Shown here: in pieces, positions 34,151 through 45,770 of the stretch | How positions within the stretch are numbered: position 1 is the first letter of the stretch | Layout: the number at the start of each line of letters is the position of its first letter | Assembly (NCBI RefSeq): GCF_003711515.1 | Contig: NW_021167081.1 | Location: forward strand, 124,001 to 188,000 | Direction: 5' to 3' | Source of the DNA: Sodiomyces alkalinus F11 | Lineage: Eukaryota > Ascomycota > Sordariomycetes > Glomerellales > Plectosphaerellaceae | Length of the DNA: 64,000 nt | Translations under genes and position numbers: made by a program | The notes under the pieces: model-generated | Database searches by the model: none | What the model was told of the DNA's origin: nothing | Seen by the model: only the letters and a program-made list of their open reading frames with translations

Positions 34151-36069
34151 TCACTTCTGTAGCGGCTGCGACATGCCGCCGTACGTAATGGTCTTGATAA
34201 CCTGGTACTCCTCCACGCCGTACATGGAGCCCTCGCGGCCGAAACCGCTCTCCTTAACGCCACCAAAGGGAGAGGCCGGGTCTGAGATGAGCCCCGTGTT
34301 GACGCCGACCATGCCGACCTCGAGGGCCTCGGCCACGCGCTGGACGCGGTGCACGTCGCGGGAGAAGAAGTAGCCGGCGAGTCCGACGTCGGCCTGGTTG
34401 GCGAGGGCGACGACCTCGGCCTCGGAGTCGAAGGGGAAGAGGCCGGCTACGGGGCCGAAGGTCTCCTCGGCGGCGAGGGCCATGGAGGCGGTCATGCCGG
34501 AGAGGACGGTGGGCTCGAAGAAGTGGGCGCCGGCGGAGGGGAGGCGGTTGCCGCCGTGGACGAGGGTGGCGCCCTGGTCGAGGGCGTCGCGGACGTGGGC
34601 CTCGACCTTGTCGACGGCGCGGGCGTGGATCAGGGGCCCGTGGGTGGCGTCCTTGTCGAAGCCGTTGCCGACGCGGAAGCCGCGGACGGCGTCGGCGAAC
34701 TTGGCGGCGAAGGCGTCGATGACGGAGCGGTGGACGTAGATGCGGTTGGCGCAGACGCAGGTCTGGCCCGAGGAGCGGAACTTGGAGGCGACGGCGCCGG
34801 CGACGGCGGCGTCGAGGTCGGCGTCCTCGAAGACGATGAAGGGGGCGTTGCCGCCCAGCTCGAGGGAGAGCTTCTTCAGAGTGGAGGCCGACTGGTTCAT
34901 GAGGAGCTTTCCGACGTTGGTGGAGCCGGTGAAGGAGACCTTGCGGACGGTGGGGGACTTGGTCAGGGCTTCGCCGACTTGCGGGGTCTTCTCGTGCGAA
35001 GTGGTGAGGACGTTGAAGACGCCGGGGGGGATGCCGGCACGTTGGGAGAGTTCGGCGAGGGCGAGGGCGGTGAAGGGGGTTTCGGAGGGGGCTTTGACGA
35101 CGACGGTGCAGCCTGTGGCGAGGGCGGGGCCGACTTTGCGGGTGATCATGGCGGCGGGGAAGTTCCAGCTGACGGAGAGTGTGAGTAGAGTGCAGTGCAC
35201 GTGGGTTTGAGGGAGCGGTTGAAGGGAGTTAGCTCCAAGGGAAAACGGACGTACGGAGTGATGATGCCGCAGACGCCAACAGGCTCCTTCAAGGTGACGA
35301 TACGGTTGCCCGGGACGGAGGCGGGAATGGTGTTCCCGTAGAGGCGCGGGGCCTCCTCGCTAAACCACTCGAAGAAGTTGGCGGCGTACGTGGCCTCGCC
35401 GCGAGCATCGGCCAGGGGTTTTCCATTCTCCCATGTGATGAGGGTGGCGATGTCCTCGGCGTTGAGCATCATGAGGTCGTACCATTTGCGCAGCAGCTTG
35501 GACCGCTCCCGGCCGGTCTTGGTGCGAAACTCGGCGAAGGCGGCGGCGGCGGCGGAGATGGCCTTCTCTGTGTCTTGCCGGTCGAAGTCGGGACAGGCGC
35601 CGATTATGTCGCCGGTAGCCGGGTCTGAAAGAAGAAGAAGGGGTGGAAGAGTAAGCAAAAGTAAAAAGAGGTGAGCTGACATGACACATGGTCCCATGAA
35701 GAGGTTTATGAGGGGGTTGGTTGTTCATTGTGGGAGCTCACCATGGACCTCGAAGGTGTTCCCCAACTGGGCCTTGACCCATTGGCCATTGATGTAGCAG
35801 ACATTCTGCTTGAGGAGGGTAGGGTCTTTGAGCTGCGGAGGGATTGTCCCATGTTAGTCGAGAGGGAGGACAAAAACAAGAAATCGGAATAGAGATGACA
35901 AGGTAAGCAGTTAGGTAGGTTAAAGGCTCACCTTTGGGGCCATGGTCGAGGCAGCTCTTAGAGTGAAGGGGACGAATTGTGGTCTGAAGGGCGGTCTGGT
36001 GATGAGTCTACTGGAGAGTTTGAATAAGCTCGATGAGGAGCTTGCGGGTCGAAGGGGTAAAGTGACCAT
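34151..36069 (-). CDS. Succinate-semialdehyde dehydrogenase, mitochondrial-type N-terminus
   Basis: It oxidises succinate semialdehyde to succinate with NAD(P)+, the last step of the GABA shunt. Four exons (36069-35932, 35832-35742, 35624-35255, 35168-34151), with introns of 99, 117 and 86 bp, encode 538 residues. The ALDH active site is complete: general base Glu303 in LELGGNAP and nucleophile Cys337 in SSGQTCVCANR. The SSADH-type substrate region (GLISDPASPFGGVKESGFGREG) is also present. The first 42 residues (MVTLPLRPASSSSSLFKLSS...) are rich in Arg and Ser without acids, as in a mitochondrial presequence. A second in-frame ATG at 35943 in a strong context (ACCATGG) would give a cytosolic form starting MAPKLKD. 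A different aldehyde dehydrogenase specificity is possible but less likely. It is divergent from the GH79 gene. Confidence 0.9.
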
Positions 36070-37098
36070 CGTGAGGTTGGGATGCTCCACGAATAGAAGA
36101 CAAAAGATGGAGTAGGAGGGATTGAAAGTAGAGTATGAATAATAAAATAATAAAATAACAATGATATGAGGGGGCGGTTCGGCAGCGCAGTTCGTGGGGG
36201 CGTCAATGGGAGCGCGAAGTTGGGGAAGGAATTGATTGACTTGGAGAGACGTTTGAGTAAATCAGCTATCTTTGTCGAGTAGACCTGCTCCTCGAGAAGG
36301 TGGGGGAAAGGATTGTATTAACAGTAGGTATTAGGTATTTTGAACAAGGTGCCGAGGTACAGTGATGGAAGATGGGGAGGCGGTGGATGTGGATGTCAAG
36401 GTCGTCGAGTCGAGTTGTGAGAGCTTCAAATGCGAATAAAATGGTACGTGTACATGGGAATTCAGGTGTACTGTGTACCGAGCTAATAAGGTACGGTAGC
36501 CCAGGGTCTACTGTACGAACGTTGTAGGGCCCAGGTACCTTCTACTGTAGGTGATCAGGTCCGACGTTGCCTCGGCACACATAACTCATACTACACGTGT
36601 AGAGCTGGTGATGACGTGCGGAGAGTGGGGTTTAGTCCAGTCTTTCCGCTCTTTCCGTTGTCGGATCACCAGATTTGTCATGGGTCTTGTCTGTCTGGTC
36701 GGTCGCTCTTCCCCTTCTGGTCGTCCGGGGATCGTCTGGTCTCCCCATCCCCCGCATTGCTCCACATAACTAAAGACTCACCGAACACGGGAGCTTGACT
36801 TATTTGTACCCCGAACCTGACCGGTACGAGGTCTGGTCCTACGGAGCACGACAGTTTAGTGCAGACTAGAGTGTCCGGTCTTGGTCTTGGGTACAGGCTA
36901 CAGGCTACAGCATACACTAAACTACCCATAAGGTACGGGGAAGGTACGGGGTGGGGTAGGGACGTTTTGTCATTCTTCGGTCGTTTCAACGTTTCCTTTA
37001 GTCTTCGCCTTCGCCTTCGCCTTGGGCCGTTATATCCCCTCCGACCCCCAATTCCCTTCAGCTCCGGCCAAGTGAAGTGCGCTGCAGAGGATGAGACA
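36070..37098. other. Divergent spacer between SSADH and GH79 genes
   Basis: Contains GGTACC/GTACGG-rich stretches (36440-36560 and 36890-36960) and a CTTCGCCTTCGC repeat near 37003-37024. No gene or defined site is recognised. Confidence 0.5.
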
Positions 37099-39072
37099 AT
37101 GTCCCCTTACCACCGCGACCTTCTCGATCCCATCCCCGCCCTAGTCCTCCGTGTCCGTGAGAACCTCAACTTGATATCCTCATACGTCCCTGATAGACTC
37201 GTCGCTGTCTTATACGCTTATTTACCTACCCGGACGACCCTCGAAACGACCCGCAACCTTCTCCTCGCCGCTGCTTCTCTGGCGCCCTCCCCAGAGGGCC
37301 CGTACTTAGCTCCGGGTCCTGGTTCCGCCCATGCCGTTTTGGATGCCTTTATGAGCTATTCCATCGAGTTTGTCTTCTGGCCCGACTTTGCTGGTACGTG
37401 TTGTGTTGTCTTTATGCCTTCTCAACTTACGCCACCCAGCGGGATGACCCAAGTAAGCTGACGCTGTACCCCCGTCAGGAAATTGCAGCCATCCCAATAC
37501 ATTCTCGGACAACTTGTTACAGAACCTGGGGAATCTCCAGGGGGTAAGGCCATATGTCCGTGTAGGCGGAAACACACAAGACTACGCCCTCTACAACGAA
37601 TCTCTCTTTACCGCTGTTCATGGGATATACGATTATAACAGGTCCAGAGACTACCCCACCACCGTTCAAATTGGTCCCTCCTTTTTTGAATCGTACAGTA
37701 CCTTCAACGACACCAAGTTCACCCACGGTTTCAATCTAGCACTCGGCGCCATCCGGCCGGAAGGATGGCAAACCCTCATCGACACCGTACCCCTGGCCTG
37801 CCGGGCCATCGGCCAGGACAACCTCGACCGTTGGGAGTACGGCAACGAGCCCGACCTCTACTCCGTCTCCGCACAAGGCCCCGTCCGCCCTCTGACCTGG
37901 AATGCCGAGACATACGTCGCCCAATGGTTGAACGGGACGCGTCGCATCCGCGAGGCCCTCGAAGCAGCCTGCCCGGCCATGCTCGACGACAATCTCTACA
38001 GCTACGCCGCGCCTTCCAACGGTGGCGTGTACAACCCGCTCCAGGCCGAGGATCAGTGGGCCGCGGGCCTCAACTCGGACGGAAATGTCGGCACCTTCTC
38101 TACCCATAACTATATCAGCGGCGCCGAGACTCCCGGCGTCACGCTTCAGGAGACCCTCATGAACCATCACACGACGACCCACTCGGTTGACGCCCATGTC
38201 CGCACTTACCGTGATATCGTTCGTCGGTTCGGTGATGTGCCGCCTCATATCCTTGGTGAGCACAACTCGCTTTACCACCAGGGCAAACCTGGGCTGTCCA
38301 ACTCGTTCGGCGCGGCTTTGTGGGGGGTTGATTTCAACCTGTATGCTGCTTCCGTCGGTATTAAGCGAGTTCATATGCACATGGGCACCGATTACCGCGT
38401 ACGTTGCCTCTCTCTCTCTTTATTTTTTTATTTTTTCTCCCCTCCCTTTCTTTTCTCCCCTCCCTTTCTTCCCCCCCTACTAAGAAACGTCGGTAGTACA
38501 CAAGCTGGCAGCCCATCAACACCGAAACCACCGTTGCCGGCACCAAACCCCCCTACTACGGAAACATAGCCGTGGCAGCCATGCTATCTCCCATCCATCC
38601 ATCCTTAGCAGCATCCGATCTCCCATCCTCCCTCCTCCCGTCCCGCCGCCCCAAGGTCTCAATGGCCCACATCCCCCTCCCCACCCGCCGCGCCGCCGCC
38701 TACGCCGCATACCTAGACGACGCCTTCGCGCGCCTCATGGTCATCAACCTGCAAGCCTACAACTCGACCGTCAACGGCACCGGCACCGTGCCGGATCCCG
38801 ACGCCCCCGAGCGGCCCGTCTTCCGGTACACCTTCGAGGTGCCCCTGCAGCGGGGGGAGGCACGTGTGCAGCGCCTGTACGCGAACGGGAGCGACGCCGT
38901 CTCGGGCATCGCGTGGGATGGGTGGAGTTATAACTTGGAACTCGACGAGGGGAGGCCTGTAAGGTTGAGGAACGTCACTGTGGGAGAGAAGCTTCCTGTG
39001 AGGGATGGGGTGGTGGAGGTGGATGTCCAGGCGAGTCAGGCTGTCTTGTTGAGTTTTGTGGGGGAGACGTGA
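37099..39072 (+). CDS. Glycoside hydrolase family 79 (beta-glucuronidase/heparanase-like)
   Basis: Predicted retaining glycosidase acting on glucuronic-acid linkages. Exons 37099-37393, 37479-38398 and 38497-39072, with introns of 85 and 98 bp, encode 596 residues. The catalytic barrel shows SIEFVFWPDFAG, then NTFSDNLLQNLGNLQGV, RVGGNTQDYALY and WEYGNEPDLYS, with the likely acid/base Glu222. Next comes PPHILGEHNSLYHQG, with the likely nucleophile Glu359. The C-terminal beta domain (YYGNIAVAAML, then VINLQAYN and VEVDVQASQAVLLSFVGE) is typical. The first 80 residues (MSPYHRDLLDPIPALVLRVR...) are unlike a cleavable signal peptide, which most fungal GH79 enzymes have; the start may be mis-set or the enzyme intracellular. 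Confidence 0.85.
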
Positions 39073-39828
39073 GCGACGGGATGGATTAGAAGTGTCTTTC
39101 TTGCATGCTTAAAAGGAGAACGGGCGAGTAATTCATTGTACGATTTGATATTTCTTGTAAGGGACGGACTGCGAGGATACCACGTTTGAAATACAGGACA
39201 TTAATATATAGGGCCATGATATGTATAGTTGCTAACGAACCGCGTTTATAGAGATAAGACGCGCTAAGGAAGCTATGCTATAGTAGTAGGAGGGGAAGAA
39301 TAAGGACAAGGAGAACGAGGACGACGAGGACGAGGAGGAGAAATCAGGTGCTCCGGGAGTTATAACAAGGCCCCATATATTGATGTCCTGTCATTCGAAC
39401 GAGCTGTGCTCGCAGCCCGGCCCTTCTGTAATCTCATGTCTGCACAGGCGGCGATGAGAAGATGGTATCGCATTCCATAGATAGCTTGGGACGAGAACTG
39501 AGGTACGAGATAGTAGGCGAGGTTTCGTGTACTTGGAAGTTTCCTTCTAAGGAGTAGTGCTGCCGTAGAATACCAATGGATGCAAAGGACAGGCTGCCAG
39601 TCGGCCTCATCATTCCCTTCAAGCCCCCCATATCGCCTTGCTGCTCACACTACGTGGCTATAACCCACCGAGACATAGAGAGAGACGTTTGATACAGTAT
39701 GTCTCGTTGATTTCCTATTGTTGACTAAAACCGAACTCCCCCACGAGACTGACAGAATCATAGTATAAGAAAGAAACGAAAAATAATAACCGTCACTAGA
39801 ACCGGCCCGCGATTCCCTTCACCGACCT
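39073..39828. other. Convergent spacer with TpA-rich patch
   Basis: Between the GH79 stop and the stop of the minus-strand membrane gene. The segment 39170-39310 is unusually rich in TpA (9 in each of two consecutive 60-base lines, by hand count), as if it were a decayed or RIP-mutated relic. Confidence 0.45.
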
Positions 39829-40836
39829 TTACCCATAGTGCTGCCGCAGCGGCAGCTTCCGATCCAACTGAAGGAAGGCCGTCGTCCGCGGCGTGAAAGG
39901 CGGTGCCGGGAACCCAGGACTCCGGGGCGGGAAGCCCGGCGACGCAGGGCCCCTAGCACCACCAGGCCCCGCACCACCGGACGCAAAGTTGCTCATCTCC
40001 CACCTCTCCTGACCATGCTTGGCGTCGGAGGGGCTGGCATCCGAGTTGGAAGTATCATCGTCGTCGTCGTCCTCACTGCCTTCGCCACCCTTGCGGCTGC
40101 GGCTGCGGCGCTGGCCGGGCGGCAGACGGTCGTTTTCGGTGGGCCACATGCCGCGGATGGCGTGGCCAAGGTTGACGACGAGGACGAAGAGCATGAGGAC
40201 CGAGACGGCGAAGCTGGCGCGGGCGAGGTGGCAGGAGCGGACGGCGTGGTAGCGCCCGCCGGCGGCGTCGCAGGAGCGGTAGATGTACCAGGCCACGGGG
40301 GAGGGGTAGAGCGGGTCGGCGTAGTCGCGGCCTATCTGGCCGTAGACGGAGACGGTCCAGATGGCGACGAGGCCGAGGTGGAGCAGGAGGGCGAAGAGAG
40401 GGAAGAGGACGTGCATGATGAAGCCGACCATCTTGAGGAGGAGGGCGAAGAGGGAGACGATGGTGATGATGACGTTGAAGTCGGTGATGCTGGAGGGTGT
40501 TAGTCTAGTCTTTTCTTTTTTTCTTTCTCCTTTTTTCTCTCTCTCTCTCTTGTTCTCTTCTTATTTTTCCAAGAGGCGAACAACTTACAATTGCGACCAG
40601 ACCATGGGAATCTCCGGGAGTGGTCGGTAATTCGCATAGGCATAGAGAATCATGCGAGGGTCGGAGTTCCAGCCGTGGTCATAGCCGACCTGCCACAGTG
40701 TGGTGCGCCAGGTATTGGGCTGGGCGATGCCGTGGAGGATAAGGAGGGGGATGAGGCAGAGGAGCTCGGCCAGCATGAGAAGCCACATCCAACGCTTGCG
40801 CGTGGGCCATGGCCTTTTGAGGATAACGTAGTTCAT
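39829..40836 (-). CDS. Four-TM membrane protein of unknown function, fungal-specific
   Basis: Exons 40836-40589 and 40489-39829, joined across a 99-bp intron (donor GTAAGT, acceptor CCAG), encode 302 residues. Hydrophobic segments are MWLLMLAELLCLIPLLILHG (about 17-37), VIITIVSLFALLLKMVGFIM, FALLLHLGLVAIWTVSVYG and SFAVSVLMLFVLVVNLGHAI. The topology recalls MARVEL-type or SUR7-like four-helix proteins, but I see no diagnostic motif. Between helices 3 and 4 there are two Cys in a 15-residue span (RSCDAAGG, VRSCHLA), possibly a disulfide on the outer side. The C-terminal third is cytoplasmic-looking: an acidic run from (GAC/GAT)n codons, then Gly/Pro-rich sequence. Function is not inferred. Confidence 0.75.
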
Positions 40837-43800
40837 TTTGAGTTGTCGTTATTCGGGAGCGACGAGAAAACACCGAGTATTGATGCTTGGGCGGGAAAGC
40901 GGGATTTGTCGAGTTTTATGGCGAAGGTGGGCGGATGAGAAGGAGACGACTTTGTCTGCTTCGCCGTGTAACCTGCAGCCGACGGTTGTTCTATAATCCT
41001 CTCCCTTTCTCCCTTATTCGTTGTAGTCCGCCGAGCTGCTTATCGAGTCTGTTCTTTGTATGACCGTTTTTTGTATGACAGATGACGCGGTCCAGAAAAA
41101 GGGCTTTGACCTCGACACTGTGTCCGCGAGAGTCTCAAGAAGTGCTCATTTGAAAACGAGAGTAAAAAGTCGACTAGTTGGTCCTGGTCGATGTATTTTC
41201 TCCGTTGTCGGTTCGTTCGTGCTGTTTTTTAGTTGTTGATATCGCCCATCAACAGAGCACCCATCACCTCAAATAAAACAGAAAAAAGGGAACGTCGAGA
41301 CAGAGAGAGAGAGTAAGAGGGAGTGAATCGGCATGGCCTGGAAGGGCGGCCAAGCAAGTTTAAGGCGGTCCCATCCATTCTCACTGTCACTCTCAAGTCG
41401 CCTTCAGTCGCGCCGACTTGGGGGCCATGTTCACGCCGATTATCCCCGGACCAATGATCATACATTTCTGGTCATTTTCCCGCCTTCAAGCCGGATGGGA
41501 GTCAGCATTGGTGGAGGAAGCCATGGGAAATGGGGGGTTGGAGTCGGCCTGGGGTTGGTCGGGTTGGTGGTGAAGGGGGAGCTGCAGGTGCCGTGCCGTG
41601 AATCCATGCTGTGATGTGCTGTGATGTGCTGCGGTGTGCGTGCCGAGAGACTCTCATATCTGTGGTGAGGGGAGGTCAGGTAGGGATAAGAGAGAACGGG
41701 TCAGCCAATAAGAGTGCGGGTTGAGGCTACTGTAAGCGCCCGGGAGAGGGGTAATGGTCCCTGATGACCAATGAGAGGTGCTGTTTACCAGACGCCCATC
41801 GGGAGGAGAGGAGACGAAACCTCCCATTGGACGAGCAAAGGCCATCAGAGATACCCGAATGCTGAGAGGTCAATCTACGTACCTTACGGTTACAGAGAGG
41901 AGAGCCAATGATGACTAAGGTGTAGGAGGTCACAACTGAGAGGAATACAAGCCAGGAGGCGAAAGAAAAAAAAAAAAAAGAAAAAAAAAAGAGGACTGAT
42001 ATCGTCCTCCGGTTTCAGTGATAAAGTGGGACACTGAGCCATCTTGGACTCGGTCGATTGTGGCTGGGAATGTGGCTGGCTTTGCTGGAGTAACAGTCGA
42101 ATCCTGGATCTTCTCGGTAATAAAGAGGTTGGAGCCGTAAAGCCTCTGATGCGTTATCTGTACTCTCTCTGTACCCGTGCGTTTTGATGCTATGTGATAG
42201 GTATCATAGCTCCCGCTTGATGGCTCTTTGATCCTTTCTCACTCGCCATGTGTCGAGACTCGACTCCTCAGTGGAGGAGGAAACCACAGCGATAGGAATG
42301 GAATTATCACCACACTATGCTGTGAAGCTGGGAGACACTTGAACAGTGACGTTGAATCAAAAGCAAAGGCAATAAAAGAAATGGAGAAAACGCGAAAAAA
42401 AAAAAAAAAAGAAGAGAGGGAAGGGGGAAATGAAATATAGAAGGAAAGGAAAAGAAAAAGAAATCCAAGGAAAATCAACAACACTCACTACGAAGTAAAA
42501 GAGGAAAACGGCCCGTCCCGACTGCCCCGGAAAGCCGGATGACTTCGGTGACTCTCGGTAAGATCGAGAGTGGAATGCAGACAAAGGTGAGAAGATGGAC
42601 CCGAAATGTGTGTACGTCGTAGATGGTTCGTGCAACGATGGGTTCAAGTTCTATCCGTCTATCCGTAGCTGACGGTTTCCGCATAAAATACTCCGTAACA
42701 GGAGTACTCTCTCTGTACACGTACACGTGTAAGGTAAAAATCAAAGGGGCAAGGGCGGATCGTCGATGACAAGCGGAGGGGGGGTCATATGTTGGTCTTG
42801 ATCCATGCAGGTGCGAGTTTTGGCTGCTTCTGGGCTTTTCTAGCCTTTTCGTGAACCGTGTTTCTTATACTTATTTGCACACTGTGCTCACGGAGCCCTT
42901 GATCCGGCTTGGTTTAGCGTCGTCAAGGTCCAAATGTAAGGTATCAGCTTGTAAAGTATGACTTCGTACATAAGGTACTTTTCCGTATACAACGTATACT
43001 CTGTACTTCCGAATGATAATCCATCGACATTTTTATTCCCCTTTGCGCCCATAGAGACGGAATGCGGTACCTGGAGCAAACGAACCCAATGGTTTCCTCG
43101 TTGATACTCGTCTCTTGTCCTTTTCCCTATACCGAGGAATGGCCAAGAGCTGATGTCAGAGCTTTCGGAGTTTATTCCGTACTGTCAACAAATCACAGTG
43201 CTCGAGGAGCGCAGGGAGCTGATTCCGGGCAACTCTTAGGGTTCAGGGACCGCGTCTACGGAGTAGCTAACAGCCGTTAAAGGCAGCACAGAAGCTAGGG
43301 TCCAGCTACAGTTATCTCGTTGTAGGTAGGCATCCGGCCTCATAGTCCGTGCGGTATGGCCTAGACCGATGGATCAGCGCAAGTACGAAGTAGGTAGGTA
43401 AGGTCCTTAGGTAAGGTAGGTAGTGCGCTTGCCTGGCCCTGGACTTGGGCCTGGACCTGGACCCAGACCTGGACCCGGACGACTCAACAGCGAGTACATA
43501 CTCCTCAACAGCTTAACCGATCGTGCGTACGGATAATTACCCAGTACATACAAAGTACTTATATTCGCGCAGTTCGTACTTCAGAGACGGAGTACCTATT
43601 CGTAGCTGCAAAGTACCAACAAGTACCAACTACCTTACGGAGAATACCTACCTTACAGACATCCATGCCATTCGAGTCGGTCTCTCCTGCCTCCTGTCAT
43701 CTTCCTCGTTCTTTTCTCGCACTCCTTTCCTTCTTCTGACGCCCGGAATCCTCATCCAATTTTAATCCCTTCTCCTCTCCTCTCTTCTCTTCTCTTCAGC

Positions 43801-45217
43801 TTTGTTCCACACTACTTCTTACACATTGAAGACATATTTTCCACAACCGTACAACGTTACCGCGATCTCCGACTATCATGTCCTTCTGCTTTCCCGTTGA
43901 CCAACACAGACGGTGTCGCTAACCTTGGCCTTGCTTGGTCTATCCACTTGGCACTTTGACGAACAGGTAAGGTACCTAAGGTACCTTACGTTATACGGGT
44001 TTACGAACACAGGACGGTACGTACTTCGTTTCGTACCTTACTAAGTTACCCCTCGCCCACCATTGATTCACTCTGCCCCCTACTCGGCCACAGGAGGAAA
44101 AAGTCGATCGAACACTATAATTCTCGATCATAATCATGATCCCCCTAGGAGCTCTGCCTTCTTTGGCCTCTTGAAACCACACACACCCCTTTCCCTCTCT
44201 CTGCCCCTCGCTCAGCACTTCACTTTCCTGAGCTTCCCCAAATCCGCCCCTCCGTAGGCCCATTTATCATTTCTCTCTCCCCCTTCTCCCTTCTCCACTT
44301 CCCATCTCCCCAGCCTGCGTGCACGTGCGTGTATGAGCATACACACGTACATACGGCACCTAGGCTTGGGCTGTGATCTAGACCCAGAGCCGCCCACTCT
44401 GGACACTGTGTACCAGAACCTGGAGCTAATAATTGAGCTTAAGGTACATTTTATGTCCGATTCAAGAGAGGGCGAACCCGAGAACTGAACGAAAACAAAT
44501 CGAGATCGAGAAAACGCACGTCTCCTTCACTACTTTCCCTGTCAACCGAGCACACCGCTTTTCTCCATCATACACGGTCACTGTCCAGTTTTGCTGTCCA
44601 GGGACCATTGTCAATACCTACAGTAGGTAATCGCGGCATATCGCGCCTCAAAAGGCCCAAGCCCGTGTGCCTCTTGTCCGCACACTTTCCTCCGGTCTTC
44701 GCCTCGTGGCCCTGTCCTCGTCCCCCTTCATATCAAACGCTTTGGCAGTGAGGGTCTAGACAACCTGCACCTGTACTCTCCCGCGTCGTTCACCCCATGT
44801 GCACCATTGCCCTTACCCTCAGGGCCATCAACCAGAGTAAGCCTACAAGCCTACTCACTCGGTAGCGTATGGTGCCTACTATCGGTACGTATGTTCATAT
44901 TTGCCAGAGAAAAAACCCCCAGAAAAAAAAAACATCAAGAGGGAGAAGAGAAAGGGGAGTAGAACAGAGGAAACAACGAGTCTTAAAAAAAAAAAGACTA
45001 AAAAAAAGACCAAGTGAAGAAGAGGTGGGATTTGGGAACACGAGTCAATATGGAGTTGGGGGGCCCTTTTCCATTTTTTCCCCTTTTTATTTCCGTGTTC
45101 CCTTGCTCACTCTTCTCGACTCCGGATTAATATGCTAATCGGTCCCAAAGCCTAGCCTGGTTTTAACTCGTCTGGCGGCTAGACAGGCTCGCCCTCAACC
45201 TTGCCTTGTACGCATTC
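40837..45217. other. 4.4-kb spacer and long leader region of the histidine kinase gene
   Basis: No gene with recognisable similarity or coding character. It contains poly-A stretches (41965-41990, 42397-42410), TACTCCGTA/TACGGAGTA motifs (42689, 43258, 43600, 43634) and AGGTACCT/TAGGTAAGG clusters (43385-43425, 43968-43992). A pyrimidine tract (43763-43799) is likely promoter-proximal for the kinase, which would imply a leader of over 1 kb, possibly with introns. Confidence 0.5.
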
Positions 45218-45350
45218 ATGCCCGTAGGCGACGATCACCGCCATTCTCTATCGCCTGACCAAATCGTTGCTCTCGCAACTGCCTCGTCCATCGCTACAGC
45301 TACCACAGCCACCAGAGCTATCACCGCCACTACCACTACTACTACCACTA

Positions 45351-45383
<33 letters not shown>

Positions 45384-45725
45384 GTGCTACCAAGGTTACG
45401 ACCACCACAGCTCCTACGGCTGCTGCATGCTCGACTGCCCCGTGTGGAATCACCGTCTTCGAAAAGGCCTCCTTTCCATCGCCTTCCGAAGCTTTTACCG
45501 CCTCCCGACCCCCCGGTCGTCAGGGTCCCAAGTCCTTTCGCCTTCACCCTACTGTCCTCGGCACCTCTCCCCATTCTCTCCACGCTCCTCGTGCCACATC
45601 TTTGCTCAGTCGATCACACTCATTGAAAGGCAAAGAACGGGTAGCCTCCACTAGTCGTTATGGTCTCTCACGATCCTCAGTACCTCCCCACCATTCTTCG
45701 GCATTGACCTCGTCGTCCGTAATCG

Positions 45726-45770
<45 letters not shown>

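Noticed and set aside
41229..43079. Several 60-96-codon frames in the spacer before the histidine kinase
   Set aside because: No domain, low-complexity Phe/Ser translations of poly-A/T stretches, and no splice-linked continuation.
45206..45217. TTG start four codons upstream of the histidine kinase ATG
   Set aside because: A standard ATG is available at 45218, and nothing indicates non-AUG use here.
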